Origin: Pseudoips prasinana
Taxonomy: Eukaryota; Arthropoda; Insecta; Lepidoptera; Nolidae
Reading direction: 5' to 3'
DNA: 64,000 nt
NCBI GenBank assembly: GCA_951640165.1
Contig: OX621244.1
Location: 12,914,001-12,978,000, forward strand
In this document: positions 54,680 through 64,000 of the stretch, one piece after another
How the letters are laid out: each line of letters starts with the position of its first letter
Numbering within the stretch: position 1 is the stretch's first letter
Notes under the pieces: generated by a model
What the model saw: only the letters and a program-made list of their open reading frames with translations
Databases searched by the model: none
What the model was told of the DNA's origin: nothing
Translations under genes and position numbers: made by a program

Positions 54680-55720
54680 TCTAAATAAGTTATATAATCT
54701 CAGTATTAAGGTAATATAAAACCAGCCACGCACAATACTCGTCTGCTTGAATCTCTATACTTACACGCACACACATGCGTAAGCAATAGAAAGTGATAGA
54801 ATGTCATATAGACAACGCTTTATCCTTACGTTTCCATTTAATCTGTCAACTTCTAACTGCAATCTGCGTTAAGGAACTTATATTATACATACACATTATA
54901 TCCCATATTATCCTCTAAGCAACGCATGAATATCACGTAGAAAACTGTCACTGCATCGCAATCGTGCCCGTACTAGTGACAAAATTGTCACTCGGCGTGC
55001 AAATGTAACCTTCGTGAACGCACACCACATTGATAGTGTGACGTTAGAGTATCATTTCCTCGATAGAAAAAGTCAGACGTAAACACAAAATAGGGAAATC
55101 AAAACGTCTATCACCTGTTGGGAATCAAACCTACAGATTATACTGATTAAGGGCTGGGTGACGTTCAGCTATGAATGATTCACACTAGCCCATATGATAT
55201 AGGAATTCTCTGCAAAAATACATTACCGGGATGTAGATACCATCTATTGGGTTTGTTGTAGAAACTTACGATTGTTAGACAATGCAAGTACGATTACCTT
55301 CGGACGAAAAAAATTATAAGTTCCCCATTTTATTATTTCGATTGACGATAGTTATACTACCAAAACTTGCTTTGAAAAAGACGTATTGTATCAGAGTTAC
55401 GCAACTGTTTAGTTATTGAAGTCTGTGCTCCAAGATAGAGATTACATTGCATCGTGGCGTGTCAGTACATTAGCATGCAAATGATGGCGACCGCCGGACG
55501 GCATGTTGCCACCGCAATGTACTGCAAACACTACGTGAATCACGGCGCACATGCAGATTTAACGTTGGTTGTTTTGATAAGATTTATGCTACATTCTCAA
55601 AGGAGTTGAATGGAAATAAATACATGAAAACGAAACCCAAAGCATTGTAATGCCACAAAATACCACACCGGGCTAATACTGGGCATTATTTTGGAAACGA
55701 TCCTAGTTACACTTTTTGGT
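54680..55720. other. Spacer, no gene seen
   Basis: No supportable gene. A GC-richer stretch at 55450-55560 is unassigned. Confidence 0.5.
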
Positions 55721-55721
55721 T

Positions 55722-55790
55722 GGACCTGGGATTTGAACCCAGGAGTCGTACTCTATGATTTTTGGGTAACTACGTTAGTCACCTGTTAAT
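55722..55790 (-). repeat. tRNA-like SINE head fragment
   Basis: Minus strand holds ACTCCTGGGTTCAAATCCCA, a B-box-like stretch. Body not recognisable. Confidence 0.4.
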
Positions 55791-56377
55791 TAAGTTTAAC
55801 TAAGCATAATTGCAGTTAAAGATATTTCAGTTATGAGTTAAAAATATAGTTAGTATTCAGTATTCATCAAAGAATTTTATTGTTATATACTTACTTCACC
55901 CCAACATTGGCGGGGTTAACTAAATGGTTTTTTATATAGATTTACAAAACTGGACAGCACGTTCGAAATAATTCAAACAAAACAACTAAAATTCATAATT
56001 AGTTGTAAGTAAAAATAAGAGTGCTTGACGTGAACACAACATATTACATAAAACTCATAGAACCGACTCAACCACACTTTTTAAATGGGATTATAAAAAG
56101 AATTGCCCAAATCGGTGCATATAAAAATCCTGTTCACATGCTTTATAGGTAGAATATAGAATACAATATCGACACTATAACAACTTTTGTATGTTTAACC
56201 TGTATTTTGAGAAATTACAAATAACGAAGAAATCGCATAATCGTCGCAAAAAAACACAGTCGAGTTAATACCCATTTAAAAACTCTTAATAAATCGTTTA
56301 CGAAAAAATCATGAAATTGCGGGAATAAGCTAGTAGTATAAATCTGCAAAGGTAGTGCAAGATCGAAGCAAACTTAC

Positions 56378-56598
56378 TTGTTATCCTCAATGCTTTGAGC
56401 AACGTTGAATTTTGTATGAAATCGCTGATACGACAGCAGACAGTTGGTACTTCCCTTGGATAGATTATACTCCTTTTCCAGACGTCTTGCTTCATAAAAT
56501 ATGTAACGTGTATTTTCACTTCCCGATCGATGTTCTGTACATCGTAGTAAATGTCAATATTCGGTGTACCACCCGTAAATTGGATGAACCGAAGCACT
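56378..56598 (-). CDS. Candidate internal exon, weakly DUF1091-like
   Basis: Minus strand: open for about 73 residues between an AG (TGTAATCAG, position about 56599) and a consensus donor A|GTAAGT (intron begins 56377). The peptide includes FTGGTPNIDIYYDVQNIDRE, VKIHVTYFMKQDVWKRSIIY, VPTVCCRISDFIQNS and LLKALRIT. The pattern of alternating beta-strand residues then a Cys-x3-DF-x-N-x2-LLKAL block recalls DUF1091 / MD-2-related insect secreted proteins, but no partner exon with the expected CP motif was found. The acceptor lacks a strong pyrimidine tract. It may equally be chance or a decayed copy. Confidence 0.3.
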
Positions 56599-56599
56599 G

Positions 56600-57675
56600 A
56601 TTACATTTGCACCAAGCCATATTGTAAAGTATGCGTTTGCAGAAGTTTTACTACGGTTTTGTTTCGGTTATGGCCGTAAAATATACAGGTCGAGCGCTGG
56701 GTCTGAATCCGAGTAGCGACAAAACAGAAGACTGCTCATTCATTATAATCACAGTTGGCCACCATACCTGGAAGCCATTCAATATATAAGTCAGCTGTGG
56801 ACTCACCGGTAGCCAAAACTGTCTTAAGCATATCCGAAACGAAACCTTTATAAATCTCCTCTAAACGCATAACTTACAATCTGACATCAGAGTGCGGTAG
56901 ATAGTCTTGACCAACTTACAAAATGCGAAAACAGTTTAAGACGGTTCTGTGACATAGCGAGTATACACCACCATTAAATAAGCATAATCACTAGCTGGGC
57001 AGCAGTTATACTCGTAGATACCGACATGGGACCGAAGTAATAGGGTGAGGAAGGGCTTTTGAAAAGGCATGCACGGTTCCCACCTACCGTGCGGTGTGGA
57101 AGGCAAATAGGGGTAGCTCCACGCTTGTTTCCCTTTAATATGGGCTGTGCGTAAAATTGGAGGCTCCACCGATGAAATCATAGCTCTTTGGTTTAGCTTA
57201 GTGCGCTTCCCAGACATTTTTCTACAAATCCTCGAACGCTCTCTTTGACCAATATGTATTGCTAACTAATTAACGTAAAATTTTTGTGGATATTATGGTA
57301 AAGAAAAAAATATTTTTAATATTTATAAATGTGAATATTTTATGTTTGGATATTATATTAGTAACTTTATTTATTATTTTTATATTGGTTATTTAACTGT
57401 AGGCAAATCAGCCGCTCCGCATTGGCATCAAAGGGTAAAGTGGGGCAGGAAGACTGGCAGCAATTTCCATATTCTATATCAATGCATATTATATTTGGTA
57501 ATAATAGACTAGTTCTCTTGTCACGTAACCGAGGACCAAGAGTTTAAATCCCAAACGGCTTAAAACGTAATTACAGATCAATTCGGAGTACTTTCTTCGC
57601 TTGAGGTTATCTGCTGATGGAGCACCAGCACCCGCAGTTACAATTATTTAGGATTAGTTAACTAACTTAATTGAA
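56600..57675. other. Spacer, no gene accepted
   Basis: The minus-strand frame 56936-57217 (93 residues) has unusual GC content but no recognised family, donor or acceptor. Confidence 0.45.
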
Positions 57676-57925
57676 TTATTCTTGCCTTACATGCCGCAGA
57701 TCGTGGGTTCGATTCCCCATCATTTTCCCACCTAGGACAGATATTTGTGTGCATGATACATGTCTGTTTGTCTTGAGTCTGGGTGTAATTATCTATATAA
57801 GTATGTATTTACAAAAGAAAAGTAGTATACTAGTTATCTGGTTTCCATAGCACGAGCTCTGTTTAGTGAAGGACCAGATGGTCGTGTGTAAATAATGTCC
57901 CAGGATATTATTATCTATTTATATT
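57676..57925 (+). mobile_element. SINE-A copy 8, 5' truncated
   Basis: GATCGTGGGTTCGATTCCCC with a small internal duplication, GTCTGTTTGTCTTGAGTCTG, GTTATCTGGTTTCCATAGCA, CAGATGGTCGTGTGTAAATA. The A box is lost. Confidence 0.8.
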
Positions 57926-58454
57926 TATTAATTCTGATTATTTAAAAGCGAATTCTTAAAGTCTTCGAAGAGAATAAATGCCGTTTTTTTTTATAGAAAT
58001 TTAGGTGCACGTTGCCGACTAGACGTTGTCTATTTTTAAATTTGTATCAACAATTTTATGAACTCCATGACAATTTGACATTTGAATAATCCTTAAAAGT
58101 AAAAAAATGTAACAATACAATGACCTGACCACAGAGATGACCTTTGTGTAACCACTTTGTGTATTTTTATCTGTGGTTCTTTTTTGGTGCAATGACCTAC
58201 AGGTAAGTTTTTAAAGTAAATTTATTAATTTAATAGCTTATAGGTCTATTAATAATTTGATTTTTATATTATTAATAGAGATAATACATTTTGCATATTT
58301 CTTAGTTTACTCAACAAATAAAATTCTAATAAAAATGCGGTACATTATACGGCTTCTACCTCATTTTTGACCACGGCAGCCAATATAAACTAACCAATTA
58401 CCCAGGACATCATTAAATATAATCACATGATACTCATCTACACAAAATCAGTAA
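57926..58454. other. AT-rich spacer
   Basis: No gene or recognised repeat. Confidence 0.5.
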
Positions 58455-58545
58455 GTTTAGGAGACAGAGTACACGCTTCTACAACAAACTTCCAAATGAC
58501 ATCAGAAAAATGTATCCCAACCTGAACAAATTTACTTTGCTGCAA
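58455..58545 (+). pseudogene. LINE C-terminal fragment
   Basis: RFYNKLPNDIRKMYPNLNKF resembles the conserved Y-NKLP-x-I-R-x3-NKF end of Jockey-type LINE ORF2 and parallels the fragment at 61015. Only about 30 residues. Confidence 0.6.
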
Positions 58546-59640
58546 CCAACCAGGTTAGAAGTCTATTCAACGACTTACAAGGCCATGAATAAGCTTCGAA
58601 CCAAATTTAATTTGGCTCCTGGATGGCTATATAGCCATATAAGGTATTTCCATCCAGGAGCGAGAGTATCTGCTGGTGGGACAAATGGTGTAGACAGTTT
58701 GGTATACTGTAGCCACAGTTGGCATCTAGCCTGTGAGAGATCTCCGCTCAACGGAAGGACACGCATCAGAAACCAATGTCAAGTTTTTAGTTGCCTAAAA
58801 CTGGTTGAAATAGATAGGTAGCATACCTTTCCTTACTTATATTATAAATGCGAAAAACACTTGTCACTAGATTTTCAAACATATTCTGTGATTTTACCGA
58901 TTTATTCTTACTCGATTGCGAGCAATTCATCATTATTTTATCGATTATTTCGTTTCATAACTTAATTTAAGTTTTCTCGCTTCCTATATAGAAACATTAT
59001 ACTATATTTTGTGATTTCCTTTAGAAAAATATAACGGATTTTTTAATCCACATTTCAACTAGTTAACTGCTGGGCCCAGAAGTTTCCTTCTCCTTTGGTA
59101 CACAGATAGTCTAGAGCCTGATAAAGGACATGGCTACTTTTTAATGCGAAAAAGGTGTTGCGAGGGATGAAAAGTTGCATTTTAAGGCTGTTTATGTAAT
59201 TTTTAGGCTGTTGATGCGATATAAATAAATACGACATTGATTTGGTAAAAGTTTTACCCTCAAGGTAAGGTAACAATAGGGAATTGGGCATAAAAGTTTG
59301 TATGGAAATATGTAAGGTCTATACGAATGTTTTATAAGTTTGCGACTAGAGACAAAATATTAGAGTCACAAAAAAATATCCGGATGGTGTCGCGGGCACA
59401 GTTAGTTCTTAATATTTTCACAGATTTTCCTAACATTTTTTGTCCTTCCCAGTGAAATCCCAAGGTATTTTGGAAAGTTACTATGCGCAATGGGTGTTCC
59501 GTTCCACAATATGTTCAGTGTACGGCTTATCTCTCTATTGCGTATCGTCCATCTGTTATTTAAGTGCGTACAAAACACAATAAACAAAAACAAAAGACCA
59601 TCGCTAAAATTGAATAAAATATTTACCCAGCAATGACCTT
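58546..59640. other. Upstream region of the JHBP-family gene
   Basis: Contains a 12-base hairpin GCTCCTGGATGG/CCATCCAGGAGC (58616-58664) and repeat-like sequence at 59050-59260 (CTGATAAAGGACATGGCTAC). No other gene seen. Confidence 0.45.
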
Positions 59641-59650
59641 CTTAAGACAC

Positions 59651-59658
59651 TATATATA
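59651..59658 (+). promoter_or_regulatory. Possible TATA box of the JHBP-family gene
   Basis: TATATATA about 60 bases before the ATG at 59716, leaving room for a start site near 59680 and a leader of about 35 bases. Inferred from spacing only. Confidence 0.4.
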
Positions 59659-59715
59659 TGGAAGATTGAAAATTAGTCGATAGTATTTAATTTTAAGACT
59701 TACACGAACGCAAAG

Positions 59716-59779
59716 ATGTACCATTTGCGTATTTTATTGTGGATTAGCTGTGTAGTGATTGGATCCCAGGCCTTAGTTG
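59716..59779 (+). CDS. JHBP-family exon 1 (signal peptide)
   Basis: ATG at 59716, 21 codons plus one base, donor G|GTAAGA. Hydrophobic core LLWISCVVIG then SQA, a likely signal peptidase site. Confidence 0.85.
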
Positions 59780-62700
59780 GTAAGATTCAAAACATATATT
59801 TATGATTTAATATTTATTAAAGATCTTATAGACTTTGCACCTATTTAGTTTAGATACATGCTGGTTTTGGTAATGACTTAGGCTGAGATCTATAGAGCGT
59901 ACTTAGACTTTGCTCAAACTTTACTTACGTAAAACTTTGCTAAGTGTATGCTAAGCTTATACTTTGATTTGGTATTTATAGACTTTTTGAAGTTAAGGTT
60001 ATGCTTAGCTTAAGCTAAGACAGACAAAGTCAAAACACCAATTGTAATTTCGTTACATGCATTAACTTCTGTCAAAGTAAAGTCTGAGCAAAGCCTAAGT
60101 ACGCTCTATAGATCTCAGCCTAAGTGCCAGAAAAGACCAGTAGAAATATTTATGCGACGCTCTATTAAGGTTCATTAGTTACATGTCCGTATAGATCGCA
60201 AAAATATGTTTAAAATTTATTTAAATAACATTTTCCACTAACATATGGAGAACGGAGAGAAGAGGTTTTGTAATAAGGTTGATGATATAAGGACATCAGG
60301 AAATGGAATCCTATTACTAACCCTCCGCTCTCCCGTTCGTTTGTCTGTCAGTACTTAGGTTTCTGCACAAAGTTTTACTCCCACTAAATGATTAATTATA
60401 TCATTTATCTAGCAGGGCTTAACTTTCGCGCTTTGTTGTGGATGTAGAAACATATGCTAATAGAACTCTTACTTACTCTCGACTCCGTTTTTCCGTATGT
60501 CTGTTGGTGAGTTTCTGCACAAGGTTTAATTCCTACTTAATTATTAATTTTATTATTTAAGTAGCAGGAATAAAGCCTTTTCGCTACGCATTGGGATGTA
60601 CGACATATCTGCCAAAGGAAACTTCCTCATCTGCTTCCGCTGTCCAATTTCTTTATTATTCCCGTATTTTAAGAAATAGACTTCAAAGCTATTCTAATTA
60701 ATTTCATCATTATCATCATATCTGCCGAAAGGACGTTCACTACTAGACAAATGCCTACCCCAAAGATCTCCACAATTGCCAGGCTCCAATATTGTCACCA
60801 TCGACTTTGGTTTTGTCTATCATTTAGGGGGATATGCCATTATCGTGACTCTAGGTAGAAAGTTCCCGATTTCAATACGATGGTCATGGTATACTGCCCG
60901 TTGTCTGGTATATATTCCCTCAGACAACTTGTACAGGATAAGTTGCGATCGTGATATTCTTTGCTGTTCGCCACATAGAACTAAATTAATTCTATAAAAA
61001 AAAAACAAAAAAAAAAGATTTTATAACAAACTTCCCAATGACATTAGAGAATTGTCTACGAATAAGTTTAAAAGAATTATTAAAGCCAAATTGTGTAGCA
61101 GGCCATATTACAAAATTTCTGATTATTTAAGTGATAAAAGTGCTTGGGATTGAGTTGTTCTGAGTCAACACACATGATTGTAATTAATCTTAAGTATATT
61201 TTATTTTAAAAAAGGATTTCTACTGAATTTTCTGGCAGTGTTTCTCAGTAGCTGCCACGTCATGCACTTCACGGTAGGGTTTAAAAATATGACGATTCCA
61301 CATAAATTTAAAAATTTTACGGAATAAATGATTTTTGACTTTGAATATGTTAGTGGGAAACGCGAACCCATATAAAATAGACCCATTATTCATGTGATAC
61401 AAACCTCCGGGAGTAAGCCAAGTGGCCTCACTCACACGCAGAACCGCAGCAATAACATATAGCTTCCATAGTAATGTATATAATATATTGTAAATCATTG
61501 ATTTTTCTTTAATTTCAGCTCCTTTTCTCAAACAATGTCGTGATACAGAGAATACATCTCTTGAAGAGATAGCAAACTGTGTCTTACCAAAACTAGCTAA
61601 AGGTGTGAAAGAACTTGGATTGAAACCACTAGATCCATTGCATTTGAAAGACGTTGATGCTAGTTTTGAAGAGCTGAAGTTGAGCTTGAGTAATGTGGAA
61701 GTTCATCGTCTTTCCGAAGCTACAGTCGTTAAAATGGAGTAAGTAGAAATAATTACTTCTCATGCGTTTACTCGTCCTTACCGTCCTGAACCTAGGTTCG
61801 AACCCCAAAAGAGTTGCCCTCTAGCGTATTACTTACAATAATATCCTGAGACATATTCACATTCATCAATGATCTTAAACTAAGCAGAGCTTGTACCTAT
61901 AACGGTAACCAGATAACTGATATACTACTTTTCTTTTTTTGTAAATACTTACTTATATAGATAATTACACCCAGACTCAGGACAAACAGGCAATATTTGT
62001 CGTGGGTGGGAATGGAACCCACGATCTGCGGCGTGGTCTACCAACGACGCCAACCGGCCCGTCATAATAAATATTGATTGATAATAAATGAAGATGTAAA
62101 CTTATACTTATATACTTTTTACCAACAGACATGATAATGCAACTTCAAGAGTTTCAATAGTATTGGAGACTCCAATTAAAATTAAAGGAACTTACAAGGC
62201 GGATGGAAAAATGTTTTTATTAAGTATCGTAGGAGACGGTGATTTTGACATCACAGGCGGTAAGTATAAAAAAATCTAATCCCCATTTTGCAACATAAGA
62301 TGAGTAATTTATTGCACCCTATCACCAGCTCAATCAAAACTCTTTGCTAGTAGTTCGTCTTCTAGCAAAGAGTTTTGATCCAAGACTAGACTATAGACTA
62401 ACTTCTTTAAACTCTTTAGATATACACACGCGTTTTTTTAATGAACTGTATCTACTCAACGCAATTCTGCTTGGTGATAGAGTGCAATAAATTGCTCATC
62501 TTTTGAGCCAAAATAAACAGTATGAACCACTGTAATTCAATTTATAATGCACAGTTGTAGCCCAAGACAATTAGGAACACTTTTAGATATGTTCTGATTA
62601 AATTTAGCTTTACTGATTTCGGCTGTAGAACGTAAATATCTATTCAAAACCCTCAACAATGATATATGTAGGTATTTATGTATTACATAAATATAAATCA

Positions 62701-64000
62701 TATATTATGTAAGCTAGATTGCACCTGTGGCGCCGCGGCTAAGACAGTCGCCTTGGCACTTCGTGTCCCGGGTTCGTTAACCGCGCAGGACAGTCTCTTT
62801 TCTCACTCAATTATTAGAGATAAATTTGCAATTTAATATCTTTTTACCAGACTATATTAAATAGCTTGTAGAATCTATGGCAGCTGTTGAGACACAAAGG
62901 TTCTTAAGTGGCGACCACGACCCGACAGACGCACGTGGTCTCCCACAAGGTAGACTGACGATCTTGCAAGGGTCGCTGGAAGCCACTAGATGAAGGCAGC
63001 CCAATAAAGCCATTATGGGGACTCTAGACGGGGGACTTTGTCCCGCAGTGGACTATTTTAAGAGAGAAGAACCACACGGATATGTTGATGATCCTTGATA
63101 CTAATCTTCAAATTAAAAAAGCTTACTTCAAGCTCAAGCTTCAGGCAGCTTTAGATTACTTCAAACATTTCATGATATAGTAGAATTATTTGTTTTTATT
63201 ACAGAAAAAACACGCGTCGAAGTTAATTTAAAACTCAAGACTGTTAACAAAAATGGTAAAGAGCACTACAAACTTAATGGTTTTGATTTCAAATATAACC
63301 CCATTGAGAAATTTACTCTCTTTTTTGGAAATTTATACAACGGTGATGAAGCAAGAGGTATGAATGTTTTGTTAATATGTAATATTCAAACCTACGAGCA
63401 CCAAAAGAGACCTATATACTACAAACGGGTACTATGTGTCTCCCTCACGCGTGGATCCTCCACCCCCAGTTCAGGTCCAGTCTGGAACCATATAGGAGCA
63501 CAACATCAAATTATTATTCCATAAACTTTGGAGGTATTTTCTCTTCTTTTGGTCTTTGATCGAGATAACGAATACCGTTTTTTACCTGCTAGCTCAGAAG
63601 AATTATAGGAAAACTTACACTGACTTGACGTGTAATGTTCTCCTGGAAGAATTTCGGCCCAGTCTCAATAGAGACAAGCTATCTGAGCGAAGTATGTACG
63701 TAAACAAAGGTCCCCACTCTCACGATCCACTGGGGCAGGTAGTTGGTACGTCTGGGAAGAATTTAAGTAAAAAGCCGGGCGCTTCAATGAGTAGTTTAGG
63801 CACCCATGCTGGTTTTTAGCTTGTAAGCTAAGTAGTGCCATGGTATTAACTTAATTCAGGGTTCCAGACTTTAAAACATGAAAATATCACTTTTATAAGC
63901 ACTCGCTCCTACCCATCAGGGTGTCACCAACTATCCTATCCTCAATTATGTCACATATCTACTAAAGTATAACTTATTATTGTTGCAGCTGAACCACTAT
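59716..64000 (+). CDS. Takeout / JHBP-family secreted protein gene (five exons, 3' partial)
   Basis: Exons at 59716-59779, 61519-61738, 62129-62259, 63205-63357 and 63989-64000 (cut by the window end), all with GT-AG introns and matching phases (1, 2, 1, 1). The product starts with a signal peptide (MYHLRILLWISCVVIGSQAL), then the family N-terminal Cys pair in KQCRDTENTSLEEIANCVL, LAKGVKELGLKPLDPL, a beta-rich core, TYKADGKMFLLSIVGDGDFD (matching the TYK-x2-GK-x-L-L-P-x2-G-x-G block) and LFFGNLYNGDEAR near the end. About 190 residues are visible of a usual 240. Relatives bind juvenile hormone or other lipids in haemolymph or sensory tissue; the ligand cannot be told here. Introns contain MITE, SINE and LINE fragments, yet the coding frame is intact. 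Confidence 0.88.
59881..60120 (-). mobile_element. 240-bp PIF/Harbinger-like MITE, copy 2 (intron 1)
   Basis: Same ends GGCTGAGATCTATAGAGCGT and length as 32354-32593, opposite orientation. Flanks are TTA on the left and TAA on the right, a slightly altered duplication. Confidence 0.85.
60704..60790 (-). mobile_element. RTE-like 3' end fragment (intron 1)
   Basis: ATCATTATCATCATATCTGC, GAACGTCC-type block on the minus strand, then CCCCAAAGATCTCCACAATT. The part beyond 60800 is unassigned. Confidence 0.55.
61015..61205 (+). pseudogene. LINE C-terminal fragment and 3' UTR (intron 1)
   Basis: About 45 residues to a TGA: FYNKLPNDIREL, NKFKRIIKAKLCSRPYYKIS, DYLSDKSAWD. This is the well-conserved C-terminal end of a moth Jockey-type ORF2. 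5' truncated next to an A-rich run, inserted in the sense direction of the host gene. Confidence 0.75.
61519..61738 (+). CDS. JHBP-family exon 2
   Basis: Acceptor TTTAATTTCAG, donor GGA|GTAAGT. Encodes the Cys pair and the PLDPLHLKDV block. 220 bases, enters in phase 1 and leaves in phase 2. Confidence 0.88.
61842..62064 (-). mobile_element. SINE-A copy 9 (intron 2)
   Basis: GAGACATATTCACATTCATC, TAACCAGATAACTGATATAC-type body, CCCAGACTCAGGACAAACAG, GTCTACCAACGACGCCAACC. Antisense to the host gene and occupying much of this 390-base intron. Confidence 0.85.
62129..62259 (+). CDS. JHBP-family exon 3
   Basis: Acceptor TTTTTACCAACAG, donor GCG|GTAAGT. 131 bases; encodes SRVSIVLETPIKIKGTYKAD and the following GDGDFDITG. 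Confidence 0.88.
62297..62502. mobile_element. TIR element with internal hairpin (intron 3)
   Basis: Left AAGATGAGTAATTTATTGCA and reversed right AAGATGAGCAATTTATTGCA continue to CTATCACCA, giving TIRs of about 31 bases. Inside, ATCAAAACTCTTTGCTAG (62333-62350) and its exact complement (62362-62379) form an 18-base stem. Confidence 0.75.
62720..62830 (+). repeat. tRNA-like SINE head (intron 3)
   Basis: GGCGCCGCGGCTAAGACAGT, GTGTCCCGGGTTCG, AACCGCGCAGGACAG. B-box-like GGGTTCG then a gap. Body not assigned. Confidence 0.5.
62866..63062 (+). mobile_element. RTE-like LINE 3' end (intron 3)
   Basis: AGTGGCGACCACGACCCGAC, GGTCTCCCACAAGGTAGACT, GGTCGCTGGAAGCCACTAGA, GGGACTTTGTCCCGCAGTGG. Same layout as 27552-27760. 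Confidence 0.65.
63205..63357 (+). CDS. JHBP-family exon 4
   Basis: Acceptor TTTTATTACAG, donor AGAG|GTATGA. 153 bases; encodes TRVEVNLKLKTVNKNGKEHY and the LFFGNLYNGDEAR block. Confidence 0.88.
63358..63988 (+). other. Intron 4 of the JHBP-family gene
   Basis: The open frame at 63556-63819 lies wholly inside this intron and shows no family features. No repeat identified with confidence. Confidence 0.6.
63989..64000 (+). CDS. JHBP-family exon 5 (cut by window end)
   Basis: Acceptor TTATTGTTGCAG; reads A-E-P-L, where relatives have the start of the last exon (LA-E-x2-N-x-FLN). Confidence 0.7.

Noticed and set aside
56936..57217. 93-residue minus-strand open frame starting MSGKRTK
   Set aside because: No family signature, no donor or acceptor context and no link to the candidate exon at 56378; cannot be supported.
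63556..63819. 87-residue open frame
   Set aside because: Lies inside intron 4 of the JHBP-family gene with no family features.

Overview
This window reads as AT-rich lepidopteran (moth or butterfly) nuclear DNA. That call rests on the repeat families rather than on a named locus: tRNA-derived SINEs with moth-type bodies, a SINE whose head resembles 5S rRNA, RTE-like 3' ends running into (GAT)n, Jockey/CR1-type LINEs, short GCGGTTTTACCCGCG repeats, and a five-exon gene of the takeout / juvenile hormone binding protein (JHBP) family. Nothing bacterial, organellar or CRISPR-like was seen. About the first 59 kb is gene-poor and built from nested transposable elements.

Layout. 1-4367: 3' part of a LINE inserted into the RNase H region of a minus-strand Ty3/Gypsy element whose gag and pol survive with a frame break. 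4368-8450: AT-rich spacer with a (TA)n tract, an RTE tail and a short inverted-repeat element. 8455-9790: a SINE split by a 1.08 kb long-terminal-inverted-repeat (TIR) element with a 9-bp target duplication. 9791-14480: repeat fragments, including a 135-bp inverted-repeat element that recurs at 46.5 kb. 14481-16453: a composite repeat with internal tandem arrays and a small TIR element beside a paralogous empty site. 17790-26580: dense SINE and short-repeat copies, several interrupted by one another, plus a Tc1/mariner-like MITE. 27552-32195: a nearly complete but frameshifted two-ORF LINE flanked by a 31-bp perfect inverted repeat and RTE fragments. 32252-38945: Harbinger-like and hairpin MITEs, a Tc1/mariner transposase fossil and a PIF/Harbinger derivative. 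39000-43200: mostly spacer. 43139-44716: a decayed LINE with FADD motif. 45000-56300: SINEs, a 102-bp minisatellite, 5S-like SINEs and perfect palindromes.

Genes. The only well-supported host gene is at 59716 to beyond 64000 on the + strand: signal-peptide exon plus four further exons (the fifth cut by the window end), all with consensus splice sites and compatible phases, encoding a secreted JHBP/takeout-type lipid carrier. Its introns hold MITE, SINE and LINE insertions. A second, weak candidate is one minus-strand exon at 56378-56598 with a loose DUF1091-like look. Intervals not listed were read and gave no supportable gene.
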